Source of the DNA: Algoriphagus sp. NG3 | Lineage (GTDB): Bacteria; Bacteroidota; Bacteroidia; Cytophagales; Cyclobacteriaceae | Direction: 5' to 3' | Length of the DNA: 64,000 nucleotides | Assembly (NCBI RefSeq): GCF_034119865.1 | Contig: NZ_CP139421.1 | Location: forward strand, 5,000,501-5,064,500 | Shown: piece after piece, positions 8,165 to 17,472 of the stretch | How the letters are laid out: each line of letters starts with the position of its first letter | Position numbering within the stretch: the stretch's first letter is position 1 | Made by a program: the position numbers and the translations under genes | The notes under the pieces: generated by a model | The model's input: the letters and a program-made list of their open reading frames with translations, nothing else | What the model was told of the DNA's origin: nothing | The model's database searches: none

Positions 8165-9823
8165 TTAAGCCTTATACATGATTTCATAATATTCCCTTGC
8201 CATGCGATTGCTTTCGAAATTCTCCACCACATCTTTCATCCCTTGCTGAATGGTAGTTCTCCAGGCATTTTTGTCTTCATAGAAAGTGGGGATAATTTCA
8301 TTTTCGAGTACCTGATAGAGATTTTCTAGATCAAATGCATCTTGATCAGATACGCCTGTGTTGTGATAGTCAGCGACAGGGACAATAAAACTGTTTTTGC
8401 CATGCTCTGCAAATTCACAGATCCATCCATCATAGGTGCTGAAATTGATGGCGCCGTTCATCGCTGCGGTCATGCCCGAGGTGCCGCTGGCTTCTCTGGG
8501 AACGCGGGGGGTGTTTAGCCAGACATCCGCTGCTTGCTTTAGAAGCTTGCTCTGGGCTAATTCATAGCCTATACAAACAGCGATGTTTGGATATTTTTTG
8601 CTTAGATGAATAAGCTGGTTGAAAGTCGAAATTGCTCCATAGTCTGTCGGATAAGGTTTTCCAGCCCAAATTATCTGAATCGGTTTTTCGGAATTCTTTA
8701 TCATTGCCTCGAACCGCTGAAAGTCTCTGGTGATTAAATCAGGGCGCTTATATCCTGCAAATCTCCTCGCCCAGACAATAGTAAGAATATCAGGGTCGAA
8801 CAATTGTCCTGTCTGATCTGCCACAAGTTCTAATGCAGACTTTTTTAAGAGCCGTTTTCTTTCATCAAAGTTCCCTGCATCTTCCTCATTCATGAAATGA
8901 TAGAGCTGCTTATCGGCCCAATAGGTATAATTCTGCGAATTGGTGATAGAAGTAATCTCGGGAATATTATCGTAGGATTTCCACATTTGACGGCTCACTT
9001 CCCCATGCAGTTTGCTCACTCCATTGGCTTTGCGGGCAAATCTAAATGCAGCCAAGCTGTGATTGAAAAGATCTCCTTCCATTCCTGTCAGTTCGCGGAC
9101 TTCCTCAATAGTATACCCATTGAAATAGCCCATTTGCTCGCAGAGATTGATGTCGTGCTTTTCGTTTCCGGCTTCTTCAGGAGTATGCGTGGTGAAAACC
9201 AAGCATTTTTTTACTTCTTCTTTGGAGCCGAATTTCCGCATCAGGTGAAAAACCGAGCTTACTCCGTGTGCTTCATTGAGATGATAAACTTCGGGGTTGA
9301 AATTTAATTCATCCAACAACTTTGCTCCACCTATTCCCAGCAGTATAAATTGGGCAATTTTTGCCGCAGTATCCGAATCATATAACCGATGGGTGATCGT
9401 CTGACTTAGGTAATCGTTCTCAGGCAAATCCGTACTCAACAAAAATAGGGGGGCGCTTTCGAATGTTTCCGGCGCTAAATAGTAGGCTTTTACCCAAATA
9501 GGATTGCTGTGGATAGTGATTTGGTATTTTATTCCGGTATCCTGAAGAAAACTATATGTTTTCTCATACCATTCCGCTTTCATGGTCTGATCCTGATTCC
9601 TGTTTTGGTCGTAATACCCGTTTTTCCAGAGAATACCTATTCCGATCAGATTTTGCTTGAGTTCGTATGCACTTCGCAAATGTGATCCGGACAAGAACCC
9701 AAGACCTCCACTGTAGATTTTCAGAGGTTGGTGTATGGCAAATTCCATGGAAAAATAGGCTGTCTTTTTTGAGTATTCAGGAGAGGCCTCATACGGAATA
9801 TTGTAATTTTTGAAATCAGTCAT
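8165..9823 (-). CDS. Short alpha-glucan phosphorylase-like protein (GT35) without PLP lysine
   Basis: At 552 residues this matches the short alpha-glucan phosphorylase class, in which YFSMEFAIHQ and IYSGGLGFLSGSHLRSA form the N-terminal glycogen-phosphorylase signature. WARRFAGYKRPDL matches the phosphate/glucan-site region. The PLP-lysine segment reads EASGTSGMTAAMNG, so T452 stands where the family's Schiff-base lysine (GMKAA) is expected. The codon is ACC, at 8470-8468. Without the cofactor it may not be a phosphorylase; a nucleotide-sugar or other glucosyltransferase activity is possible. It is a single-gene unit. Confidence 0.8.
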   Translation of the reverse strand: MTDFKNYNIPYEASPEYSKKTAYFSMEFAIHQPLKIYSGGLGFLSGSHLRSAYELKQNLIGIGILWKNGYYDQNRNQDQTMKAEWYEKTYSFLQDTGIKYQITIHSNPIWVKAYYLAPETFESAPLFLLSTDLPENDYLSQTITHRLYDSDTAAKIAQFILLGIGGAKLLDELNFNPEVYHLNEAHGVSSVFHLMRKFGSKEEVKKCLVFTTHTPEEAGNEKHDINLCEQMGYFNGYTIEEVRELTGMEGDLFNHSLAAFRFARKANGVSKLHGEVSRQMWKSYDNIPEITSITNSQNYTYWADKQLYHFMNEEDAGNFDERKRLLKKSALELVADQTGQLFDPDILTIVWARRFAGYKRPDLITRDFQRFEAMIKNSEKPIQIIWAGKPYPTDYGAISTFNQLIHLSKKYPNIAVCIGYELAQSKLLKQAADVWLNTPRVPREASGTSGMTAAMNGAINFSTYDGWICEFAEHGKNSFIVPVADYHNTGVSDQDAFDLENLYQVLENEIIPTFYEDKNAWRTTIQQGMKDVVENFESNRMAREYYEIMYKA

Positions 9824-9935
9824 AGGTAGGTGGTTGATTTTTCAATTTAGTTGAAATCAAAAGATTGGCCACAAAAATCAGGTTGGTTAATTGTCAGGAG
9901 TTTAGGCAATCATTTCTTTAAAAAAATCTAAGGTG

Positions 9936-11126
9936 TCAATACAAAAACCCAAAGATCCACATAGGCAAGCTTTGTCCTGTGGGGTATTCTATATCATCTT
10001 TGACGATCCCGGTGTTATTTACTGTGGCTTGCTTAGTTGATTTTCCTTTTCCTCCAATCTCAAAATTAAATTGATTATCAATCAGAAAGTCTACTGTTTT
10101 GGAGAAATTGACTCTATGGTCGACTTTAATAATGCTATTGAAGAAAGTTTCTCTTACTGTACCGATTTCAGGTTTGACTTCACTTAGTGCATAGAGATAA
10201 TTGGTGTTGTTCAAGAATACTTTTTCGGGTTTTTGTAGTGTAGCTACGCTGATACCCGCAGGATATTGTAGGTCGATGAGTCTTGCCTCTGCCAGATATA
10301 GCATGTAATTGCCCATGGAGTTACGGTGGATTTGCGTTTTCTCAGCCAAGGCCGAAATATTGGGCTTGAAAGGAACCTGCTGAGCTATGATGTAGAGAAG
10401 TTGAAGTATTTTTTTTCCATTTCTGATATCAAAACCACGGATCTCGGCCATGTCATATTCTACTATCGTGCGGATGAGTTGTCGCAGTTTTTTAAAATAC
10501 ATTTCTTCATTTGAGCCGGAGAAAGGATAGTAACCTATTTTGAGATAGTCAGGAAAATATTGGAGCGGTTTGAATTCTTTAGGCAGCAGTGTCCTGATAT
10601 TTAAGGTAGGGTCAAGGATTTGGGCTAGAGTGATTACAGGCAAATCTTGATCGTGGTATAACTTTAGAAATTCGCGATAAGATAAACCGTGCAGTTCATA
10701 CATCACGGCTCTTCTGCTTAAATCTCCCTCTTCTTTGCTTATATCAACAATCGATGACCCTGTAAAAACGATCTGTAGGTCGGGATACCTGTCGTAGAGA
10801 TTTTTAATTTCTTTAGACCATGTGGGGTATTTGTGGACTTCATCTAACGCAACGATTTTTCCTCCGGATTGATAAAATGACCTGACTGTATCGAGCAGGC
10901 TATTGGATAGGAAAAATAGCTCGTCCAATGAGAAATAGGAAACTTGAACTCCTTCCAGTTTTTTCTCTTTAAGGTATTGAAATACTAAGGTCGTCTTTCC
11001 TGTTCCTCTCGCACCTTTAATGCCTATGAGCCTTTCACCCCAATCTATTTTTTCATACAGATACCGCTTGAAATCAAATTTCGTATTGTCAATCAGTAAG
11101 TTTGAAATATCCAGTAACTCTTCCAT
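9936..11126 (-). CDS. AAA ATPase with DUF4143 C-terminal domain
   Basis: The product has 396 residues. The Walker A motif is GARGTGKTT (about residues 38-46) and Walker B is KIVALDEVH. A sensor-like FTGSS follows (IVFTGSSIVD). After about residue 200 comes the DUF4143 part, with a winged-helix segment (ISALAEKTQIHRNSMGNYM) and a C-terminal nuclease-like region, FLIDNQFNFEIGGKGKS. Members of this family are widespread and often mobile, and their physiological role is not established. The start codon abuts an array of inverted repeats, which suggests autoregulation. Confidence 0.85.
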   Translation of the reverse strand: MEELLDISNLLIDNTKFDFKRYLYEKIDWGERLIGIKGARGTGKTTLVFQYLKEKKLEGVQVSYFSLDELFFLSNSLLDTVRSFYQSGGKIVALDEVHKYPTWSKEIKNLYDRYPDLQIVFTGSSIVDISKEEGDLSRRAVMYELHGLSYREFLKLYHDQDLPVITLAQILDPTLNIRTLLPKEFKPLQYFPDYLKIGYYPFSGSNEEMYFKKLRQLIRTIVEYDMAEIRGFDIRNGKKILQLLYIIAQQVPFKPNISALAEKTQIHRNSMGNYMLYLAEARLIDLQYPAGISVATLQKPEKVFLNNTNYLYALSEVKPEIGTVRETFFNSIIKVDHRVNFSKTVDFLIDNQFNFEIGGKGKSTKQATVNNTGIVKDDIEYPTGQSLPMWIFGFLY

Positions 11127-11207
11127 TGCACAAGTATTTGTGCAAATATATCAAATAATGCACAAATGAATGTGCGTAAATGATAAAATATGAACATTTG
11201 AATGTGC
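11126..11207. repeat. Three phased 16-bp dyads upstream of the ATPase gene
   Basis: Three related 16-bp dyads lie at 11128-11143 (GCACAAGTATTTGTGC), 11160-11175 (GCACAAATGAATGTGC) and 11192-11207 (GAACATTTGAATGTGC). They begin exactly 32 bp apart, about three helical turns, so all face the same side of the DNA. The first extends to 20 bp (11126-11145), and the A of the gene's start codon is its last base. This looks like an operator array. Confidence 0.75.
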
Positions 11208-11217
11208 AAAATGGAGA

Positions 11218-11376
11218 AGGCTGTCTCATAATCAGGTTTTTTTTCATGCTGAGCAGCCAGTCTGCCGAAGGCATGGAAAGTCGAAGCCTTTTATATACTA
11301 AATAAGCCCATTTCGACTTCCTGCCCTCCGGGAGGCGGGCACTCAATGTTGACAATTATGAGTTATAAGACAGCCT
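11218..11376. mobile_element. MITE-like element with 14-bp terminal inverted repeats
   Basis: AGGCTGTCTCATAA at 11218-11231 pairs with AGGCTGTCTTATAA read from the other strand at 11376-11363. The pairing continues outward as GGAGA with one indel. The roughly 159-bp interior holds a nested repeat (AAGTCGAA and TTCGACTT) and the dyad GCCCTCCGGGAGGCGGGC. There is no open frame with a transposase. No target duplication is evident. It lies between the ATPase and carboxylesterase genes. Confidence 0.5.
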
Positions 11377-11399
11377 CTCCTGATTTTAGCAAAAGAGAA

Positions 11400-13058
11400 T
11401 TAAGCCGGCAAAGCTGCCAGCCCATTCGCATCCGGTTTGTTTTTTACAACTGCTGTATCATTTAAAATCATTGTCTCACCGTTTTGGGGAGAGTAAGCCG
11501 GCCACTTTGGAAGCGCTCCTGCATTGGGATCTCCTGTTTTCATAAAGGCAAGGAGAGAAGCAGACATTTTCTCCGAAAGTTTTCTAGGTCGGTCTCCGCC
11601 ACCGGTATGGGTGTACATGCGGTCTGTATTGGCAAACCAAAAGCAGATGTCGATGCAATGAAATGCCTTCATTCTCCCCGAGTACAAAGCAGGTTCCCAG
11701 CCAAACCAAGCTAAATAAACAGGGGCTTTTTGCTTTGCCTTCGCATTGGCAGTGCTGATTGCTCCTTTGCGGTTGGATAAGATCATCGCCCAAAGATCAG
11801 CCGGGGACGCCTCAGGGAAATCTTTGCGATAGGCAGTAATGATTTTTTCCGTGGCTTCACCAAAGTTGGGACTCAATTTCTCAGCTACTCCCGCCCAGTC
11901 AACTTTCTCCAATTCGGGTGCAGTACGGGTAGGATTCCACTCATGGAATGTAGTGCATATCATCAATGGAATATCAGAAGCCAATCCGTTTTCTTCGGAG
12001 AAAAACTCGCCTTTCGGAATATTTATCCCATCAGCCACGGGACTAAAACCACCTCGGAATCCTGGCAGGGGATGATCTTTTCGCATTTTTGCCATGGCTT
12101 TATTTGCGATATCTATATATTCTCTCCAGCTCAATTCTTGCAACTTGTCCACAGTATCGGGAGTCAAGCCCGCTTCCTTCATCACATATTCTCCTAGGGT
12201 CTGGGAATATTCCCGATCAGAAGCCTGAAGCATGGATCCACTAAGCGCAACGCCTTTGTGCACCAGGTCTTTTGCCGCAGGCATCGCCATAGTAGCTGTA
12301 ACTTTCGCCCCTCCGCCTGATTGACCCATGATCGTAACATTCCCGGGATCACCACCGAAATTGGCAATATTATCCCGCACCCATTCCAGGGAGGCAATGA
12401 TGTCAAGTTGGCTGACGTTTCCTGAATCGGCGTACTTGTCTCCACCTACCTTTGATAGGTCAGTGAAGCCGATTGGGCCAAGTCTATGATTGATGGAGAC
12501 GAACACCATATCTCCCTTTTTGCTGAGATTTTCGCCGTGATAACCATCTTGCTCTATGCCGTTTCCATTAGTGAATCCACCGCCATGCAGCCAAACCAAA
12601 ACAGGTCTTTTCTTGCTGTCCAAAGCCGGTGTCCACACATTTAATTTGAGGCAATCTTCACTTAGATCGTCATAGTTCCAGTGATCAGCGAAGGAGTAAT
12701 CCGGACTGGCGTAGCGATTGTCCATGATCTGCGGAGCTGTATTCCCCCACCAAATGGTGGGTTTAATACCTTCCCATTTTTCAGGTTTTTGCGGAGGCAT
12801 AAATCTGTTTTTACCGGAAGTATCGGCTCCATAGGGAATGCCAAGAAAAGTATATACATCATTGAGGATGTATCCCCTGATTTTACCTGAATCGGTAGTA
12901 GCAATGGCAATATCATCTCCGATTTGGAGAAATTGGCCATCGTTGGTATTTTGATTGTTCGATTTCGCCTGGGAAGAGAAAGGTAATGAAGCTGCAAGTC
13001 CTAGTCCGGCAGTTCCTGCGCCTACTTTTTTGAAGAATCCGCGTCTGGTTGTTTTCAT
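11400..13058 (-). CDS. Type B carboxylesterase with Tat-like signal
   Basis: This 552-residue protein starts with TTRRGFFKKVGAGTAGLGLA, a twin-arginine-type export signal. The alpha/beta-hydrolase features of carboxylesterase family B are present: oxyanion loop HGGGF near 158, nucleophile S247 in MGQSGGG, a Glu in FHEWNPT and a His in AFHCIDICFWFAN. It is probably a periplasmic ester hydrolase of unknown substrate. It has no operon partner, and the MITE-like element lies just downstream of its stop codon. Confidence 0.87.
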   Translation of the reverse strand: MKTTRRGFFKKVGAGTAGLGLAASLPFSSQAKSNNQNTNDGQFLQIGDDIAIATTDSGKIRGYILNDVYTFLGIPYGADTSGKNRFMPPQKPEKWEGIKPTIWWGNTAPQIMDNRYASPDYSFADHWNYDDLSEDCLKLNVWTPALDSKKRPVLVWLHGGGFTNGNGIEQDGYHGENLSKKGDMVFVSINHRLGPIGFTDLSKVGGDKYADSGNVSQLDIIASLEWVRDNIANFGGDPGNVTIMGQSGGGAKVTATMAMPAAKDLVHKGVALSGSMLQASDREYSQTLGEYVMKEAGLTPDTVDKLQELSWREYIDIANKAMAKMRKDHPLPGFRGGFSPVADGINIPKGEFFSEENGLASDIPLMICTTFHEWNPTRTAPELEKVDWAGVAEKLSPNFGEATEKIITAYRKDFPEASPADLWAMILSNRKGAISTANAKAKQKAPVYLAWFGWEPALYSGRMKAFHCIDICFWFANTDRMYTHTGGGDRPRKLSEKMSASLLAFMKTGDPNAGALPKWPAYSPQNGETMILNDTAVVKNKPDANGLAALPA

Positions 13059-13338
13059 GATTTTGGGTTATTGGTATAGGTATGACATCAAGTAAGATAA
13101 GGTGCAAAATATCTTACTTTAAAGTCTAAATTTTACAAAAGATAGTTTATTGTTTCATATTGAAAAAATAAATATGGTTTCCTGCTGCGTTTGATTTTTC
13201 GCAGGAGCTTATACAGTGGGCTCTCTGGGAATTCCTGCCTTTGTCGGGAGAGATGGTGAGAAAGCTTTAATAGGGTGTAAAGGGTAAATAATGCTTTCCA
13301 GTCTTGGAATCTAAAACTGGGCGATAGATGGTTTTTAG
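13059..13338. other. Intergenic region with no recognised feature
   Basis: These 280 bp lie between the carboxylesterase start and the carrier gene's stop. I see no reading frame, strong hairpin with a T-run, or repeat here. Confidence 0.5.
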
Positions 13339-14361
13339 TTATTTAAATGGATAAATAAAAGGCTTCTCTTTTTTAGGTTTTAGTTTAGGGGGGGTAGCCA
13401 GATTTGTTGCTTTATAGCTGATAATAATCAGTTGTATTGCATGAAAAAGCATAAGGGGAATTAAGATGATCCCCGCACCGGCAGTCCCATGGAAAATCAG
13501 ATTAAAAAAAACTGTTCCATGGACCAATGACTTTTTAGTCCCGCAGAATTGGGCGGTAATTTTATCCTCTCTATTGAATATTAGCCAATTAGAGGCCATT
13601 CCAGTCAAGTAATAGACGAGAAAAAATAGAAGAATTACAGCTATCAACATTATCGCCAGATCCTTCCATGCCATTCCTGAAAACAAATTGCTGGCAAATG
13701 AGTGGGAAAAGGAATTGTAGATAATCAACAGAATTATACTTTTATCGAAGTTGGAAAGTAGTGCTGAATATCGTTGAGCATACTTTCCAAGCCATTTTTG
13801 CAGGGACATACCCAAAATCACGGGTATGATTATTTCCAAGATCAACTGTAAGTATAATTCGGAAAAATCAAATCCACCGATTTCATTTTTCAAGAGAGGG
13901 CCAAGCCATAAAGGTGTGAGAAATATGCCGATCAGCCCTGAGATACTGGCATTGAATATAGCTGAAGGGATGTTCCCCTTTGCCAGTGAGACCATAACGA
14001 CGGATGAGGAAACCGTGGAAGGTAAAACCGCAAGAAAAAACAAGCCCATCCAGATCAACTGTTGTTGTTCATTGGTGGCCAGTGGCAGAAAGGCCAGAAC
14101 TAAAAGCGGGAATAACAAGAAGGTGCTTAGTTGAATCACTACATGGAGTTTCCAGTTTTTCAGTCCTGCTTTTAATTTTTCGGGACTGAGTTTCAGACCG
14201 TAAAAGAAGAAAATCAATGAAATCCCCACCGACACAATAAGGTCGGTGGGGATGTTACTTAAACTGCTGTTCTCCAATTGAAAGAAATATGCCAGCACAA
14301 TCAAGCTTATCATCCCCATAAGAAAGGGGTCGACTTTGATCTTTATTTTTTGAGGACTCAT
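13339..14361 (-). CDS. Bile acid:sodium symporter family carrier (SBF-like)
   Basis: This 340-residue protein has about ten hydrophobic segments. It resembles the YfeH-type branch of the bile acid:sodium symporter family, with FFYGLKLSPEKLKAGLKNWKLH and the small-residue motif VLPSTVSSSVVMVSLAKGN. The transported solute is not known. Its ATG overlaps the stop of the upstream RND pump gene by 4 bp (14358-14361), so it is translated together with the metal efflux system. The basic C-terminus (KPKKEKPFIYPFK) is cytosolic. Confidence 0.85.
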   Translation of the reverse strand: MSPQKIKIKVDPFLMGMISLIVLAYFFQLENSSLSNIPTDLIVSVGISLIFFFYGLKLSPEKLKAGLKNWKLHVVIQLSTFLLFPLLVLAFLPLATNEQQQLIWMGLFFLAVLPSTVSSSVVMVSLAKGNIPSAIFNASISGLIGIFLTPLWLGPLLKNEIGGFDFSELYLQLILEIIIPVILGMSLQKWLGKYAQRYSALLSNFDKSIILLIIYNSFSHSFASNLFSGMAWKDLAIMLIAVILLFFLVYYLTGMASNWLIFNREDKITAQFCGTKKSLVHGTVFFNLIFHGTAGAGIILIPLMLFHAIQLIIISYKATNLATPPKLKPKKEKPFIYPFK

Positions 14362-17300
14362 TTTGAGAAGCGGGTTTCTTTATAGGAGTTCCTATACGCA
14401 TGAAAAACAATTTGTGGAAGTACAGTAAGTGATAAAATCATGCAAACTATCAATCCACCTACAATCATAATTGCCAAAGGCTTTTGGATTTCTGATCCCA
14501 TTCCAGCGGAAAGTGCTGCTGGAAGCAATCCCATTGAGCCCATCAGTGCAATCATTAAAATCGGTCTGATACGGTTGTAAACCCCGTTTGAAATGGCTTT
14601 CTGAAGAGGTATTCTGGCCGCCATATTTTGTTTGATATTGCCGATCAGTACGATGCCGTCGATAGTGGCCACACCGAATAGAATGATAAAACCTATTCCG
14701 GCCGAAATACCGAATGTGGTGCCGGTGATCCATAAGGAGAAAAACCCTCCTATAAATGCAAATGGTATGACAATGAGGGAGATCAGGGTGTCTTTGAGAT
14801 TGCCCTCGAAATTCATCCAAAGTAGAAAGGCGATGAGAAGTAATGAAATGGGAATGATATACATCAATTGCTTCGTAGCCCGCTCCTTGCTTTCAAATTC
14901 CCCAGCCCATGTCACTATAGTAGAAGAGGGTAATTTCACCTGTTCAGCTACCCTGGATTTGGCTTCCGCTATGGTGCTTCCCAGGTCTCTGCCTTCAATG
15001 CTGAATCCCACGGCAATGTATCTGCTGCTTCCTTCTCTATAGATGAAGGTGGGGCTGGTATGGAAGTCTATAGTTGCGATTTCACGAAGAGGCACCCTTT
15101 TTCCATCTTTAGTCGGAATGAGTATCTCAGCAATTTTTTCATCATCGTCTCTGTATTCTTTCATGAATCTGATCCGTACATCAAACATCCTTTCGTTCTC
15201 AAAGAACGTAGTAGCGGCTCTTCCTCCAATTGCCATTTCTATCACGGCCTGAGCTTCGCTCATATCTACTGCATAGCGGGCCATTTTATGGTCGTGGAGC
15301 TGGATCCGTAATTCTGGTAGCCCGATGTTCCGGTACACATTAAGGTCTTCGATGCCTTCCACATCCTTGATGCTGGCAGCTACTTGATCAGCATATTCTT
15401 CAAGTTCAAAGAGATCCTCACCGAAAATTTTGATTACCAAAGAGCTTTTTACCCCTGCTACATATTCTTCCACATTATCCTGGATAGGCTGACTGAATCC
15501 AAAGACTATTCCTGGGTAAGACTGGAGGGAGCTTCGCATCTGGTCTATCAATTCTTCTTTGTTGATATCCCGAGTCCATTCCTCTTCAGGGTGCAGTTCT
15601 ATGTGAAACTCTATGTTGAAAAAGCCTGTGGGGTCCGTGCCATCATTCGGTCGTCCTACCTGGGCCAATACAAACTTTACTTCTTCAAATTCTCGGATGG
15701 AAGACTTCATTTCCTTGCTGAGGCGGTTTGATTCCTCCAGATTGACACTGTTGGGAAGCGTAGCTCGTACATATACAGCCCCTTCATTTAATTTGGGAAG
15801 AAACTCTGTCCCAATGTTCATAAATCCTGCTATGCTTGCTAGGAGTAGCCCGATAAAAACTGCTAATGTAGCTTTGCGGTGCTTCGTACTCCAAAGGAAT
15901 AAATTGAATAGTCCATCACGGAATGTTCGCGTGATTAAATTGTCCTTTTCTTGTATATTCTTCGTCAGCAATACCTTACACATTGCCGGTACATACGTCA
16001 AACTTAAAATCAGGGAACCTAGCAGGGCGAAACCCAAGGTATATGCCAATGGGCTGAACATTTTACCTTCCACTTTTTGGAAAGAGAAAATAGGTAGCAA
16101 TGCTACGATCAGAATCAAAAGGGCAAACATGATATAAGATGCCACACTGCCGGCGCTCCTTTTGATGATTCCTGACTTGGATATTTTATTGAATCGTTCA
16201 AAGCCCAATTCATGAGCTCTCTTTTCCAAACCTACAAAGGTGCGTTCGGCTATCACTAAAGCGCCTTCCAGTAGCAAGCCGAAATCCAAGGAACCCATAG
16301 AGATTAAATTGGCAGGCATATCCATGATCCGAAGTGCGGTGATAGCAAAAAGAAAAGATAAAGGGATAACTGAGGCTACTATCAGTGTGAGGCGCCAGTT
16401 ATAAAGGAACACAAAGACGATCACGGATACCAGCACAATCCCTTCTATGAGGTTTTTGGTTACTGTGCTGACAGTTACATCCACCAATTTCGTCCTGTCA
16501 ATGAAGGGCTCTATTTTTACATCATCTGGTAGAATTCTGTTATTTAATTCATTTATTTTTTCCTTTAGTCTGCCGATTACTTCGCTTGGGTTTTCACCTC
16601 TAAGCATTATCACTATTCCTTCTACCAGGTCATCTTCATTTTGAAGGCTGGCAATACCTAATCTGGGTTTAGCGGAAATAGTTACTTCAGCTACATGTTT
16701 GACCAAAATTGCGTTGGTACCTTTAACCTCAATCAGGATATTTTCAATGTCTTCTATACTTTCCAGAAGACCTACACCCCGTACTACATAGGCTTGGCTT
16801 CCACTTTCGATGATATCTCCACCTACGTTGATGTTACTCTTAGCTACAGCTTCAAATACCTCCAAAGGGGATAAGCCGTAATTTGCCAGCTCTGTAGGAT
16901 TGATTTTGATCTCATAGGTTTTTTCCTCGCCACCAAAACTCACCACATCAGCTACGCCGGGAACTGCCACTAGTTCACGTTCTATCACCCAGTCATGGAT
17001 AGCAGAAAGTTCGCCGATTGGTTTTGTGCTTTTCAATACATATCGGAATATTTCGCCCGTCGCACCATAGGGAGGCTCTATTTCTGCATCCGCTCCTTCT
17101 GGAAGTTCTGCACTCTGAAGGCGGTTGGAGGTATACTGTTGGGCATAGAAATCATCAATTTCATCATCAAAGATGACTGTGACTACAGACAGGCCAAATA
17201 GAGAAATAGAACGGACATCACTCTTTTTTGGAATGGTGTTCATCTCTTTCATCAGTGGTAGGGTGATGAATTTCTCTACTTCTTCAGCACTTCTACCTGG

Positions 17301-17468
17301 CCATTGGGTGATGATCCTTGCCCTGGTGTTAGTGACATCCGGAAAAGCTTCTATGGGTGTATTGATGTAGCTGATCACCCCTGCTACAAACAGTAGTCCG
17401 GTGATGAAGAATACGATAGTGGAATTTCTGAGGGCAAATCCTACGATTCCCTGTACTAACTTTTGCAT
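14358..17468 (-). CDS. Heavy-metal RND efflux pump (CzcA/CusA type)
   Basis: This is a 1036-residue inner-membrane pump of the HAE/HME-RND class. Twelve membrane segments and the first-helix pattern PIEAFPDVTN are typical of CzcA. In the central proton-relay helix the motif reads LDFGLLLEGAL. D395 is present, but the second acid (Asp in CzcA VDGAV) is E401. It works with the adaptor and outer-membrane factor encoded just upstream to export metal cations or other toxic solutes. The gene starts 4 bp after the adaptor's stop. Confidence 0.9.
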   Translation of the reverse strand: MQKLVQGIVGFALRNSTIVFFITGLLFVAGVISYINTPIEAFPDVTNTRARIITQWPGRSAEEVEKFITLPLMKEMNTIPKKSDVRSISLFGLSVVTVIFDDEIDDFYAQQYTSNRLQSAELPEGADAEIEPPYGATGEIFRYVLKSTKPIGELSAIHDWVIERELVAVPGVADVVSFGGEEKTYEIKINPTELANYGLSPLEVFEAVAKSNINVGGDIIESGSQAYVVRGVGLLESIEDIENILIEVKGTNAILVKHVAEVTISAKPRLGIASLQNEDDLVEGIVIMLRGENPSEVIGRLKEKINELNNRILPDDVKIEPFIDRTKLVDVTVSTVTKNLIEGIVLVSVIVFVFLYNWRLTLIVASVIPLSFLFAITALRIMDMPANLISMGSLDFGLLLEGALVIAERTFVGLEKRAHELGFERFNKISKSGIIKRSAGSVASYIMFALLILIVALLPIFSFQKVEGKMFSPLAYTLGFALLGSLILSLTYVPAMCKVLLTKNIQEKDNLITRTFRDGLFNLFLWSTKHRKATLAVFIGLLLASIAGFMNIGTEFLPKLNEGAVYVRATLPNSVNLEESNRLSKEMKSSIREFEEVKFVLAQVGRPNDGTDPTGFFNIEFHIELHPEEEWTRDINKEELIDQMRSSLQSYPGIVFGFSQPIQDNVEEYVAGVKSSLVIKIFGEDLFELEEYADQVAASIKDVEGIEDLNVYRNIGLPELRIQLHDHKMARYAVDMSEAQAVIEMAIGGRAATTFFENERMFDVRIRFMKEYRDDDEKIAEILIPTKDGKRVPLREIATIDFHTSPTFIYREGSSRYIAVGFSIEGRDLGSTIAEAKSRVAEQVKLPSSTIVTWAGEFESKERATKQLMYIIPISLLLIAFLLWMNFEGNLKDTLISLIVIPFAFIGGFFSLWITGTTFGISAGIGFIILFGVATIDGIVLIGNIKQNMAARIPLQKAISNGVYNRIRPILMIALMGSMGLLPAALSAGMGSEIQKPLAIMIVGGLIVCMILSLTVLPQIVFHAYRNSYKETRFSK

Positions 17469-17472
17469 GTTT

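Noticed and set aside
11089..11355. 88-codon minus frame over the dyad array and MITE-like element
   Set aside because: It reads through inverted repeats and into the ATPase gene in another frame, so it is a by-product of repeat sequence.
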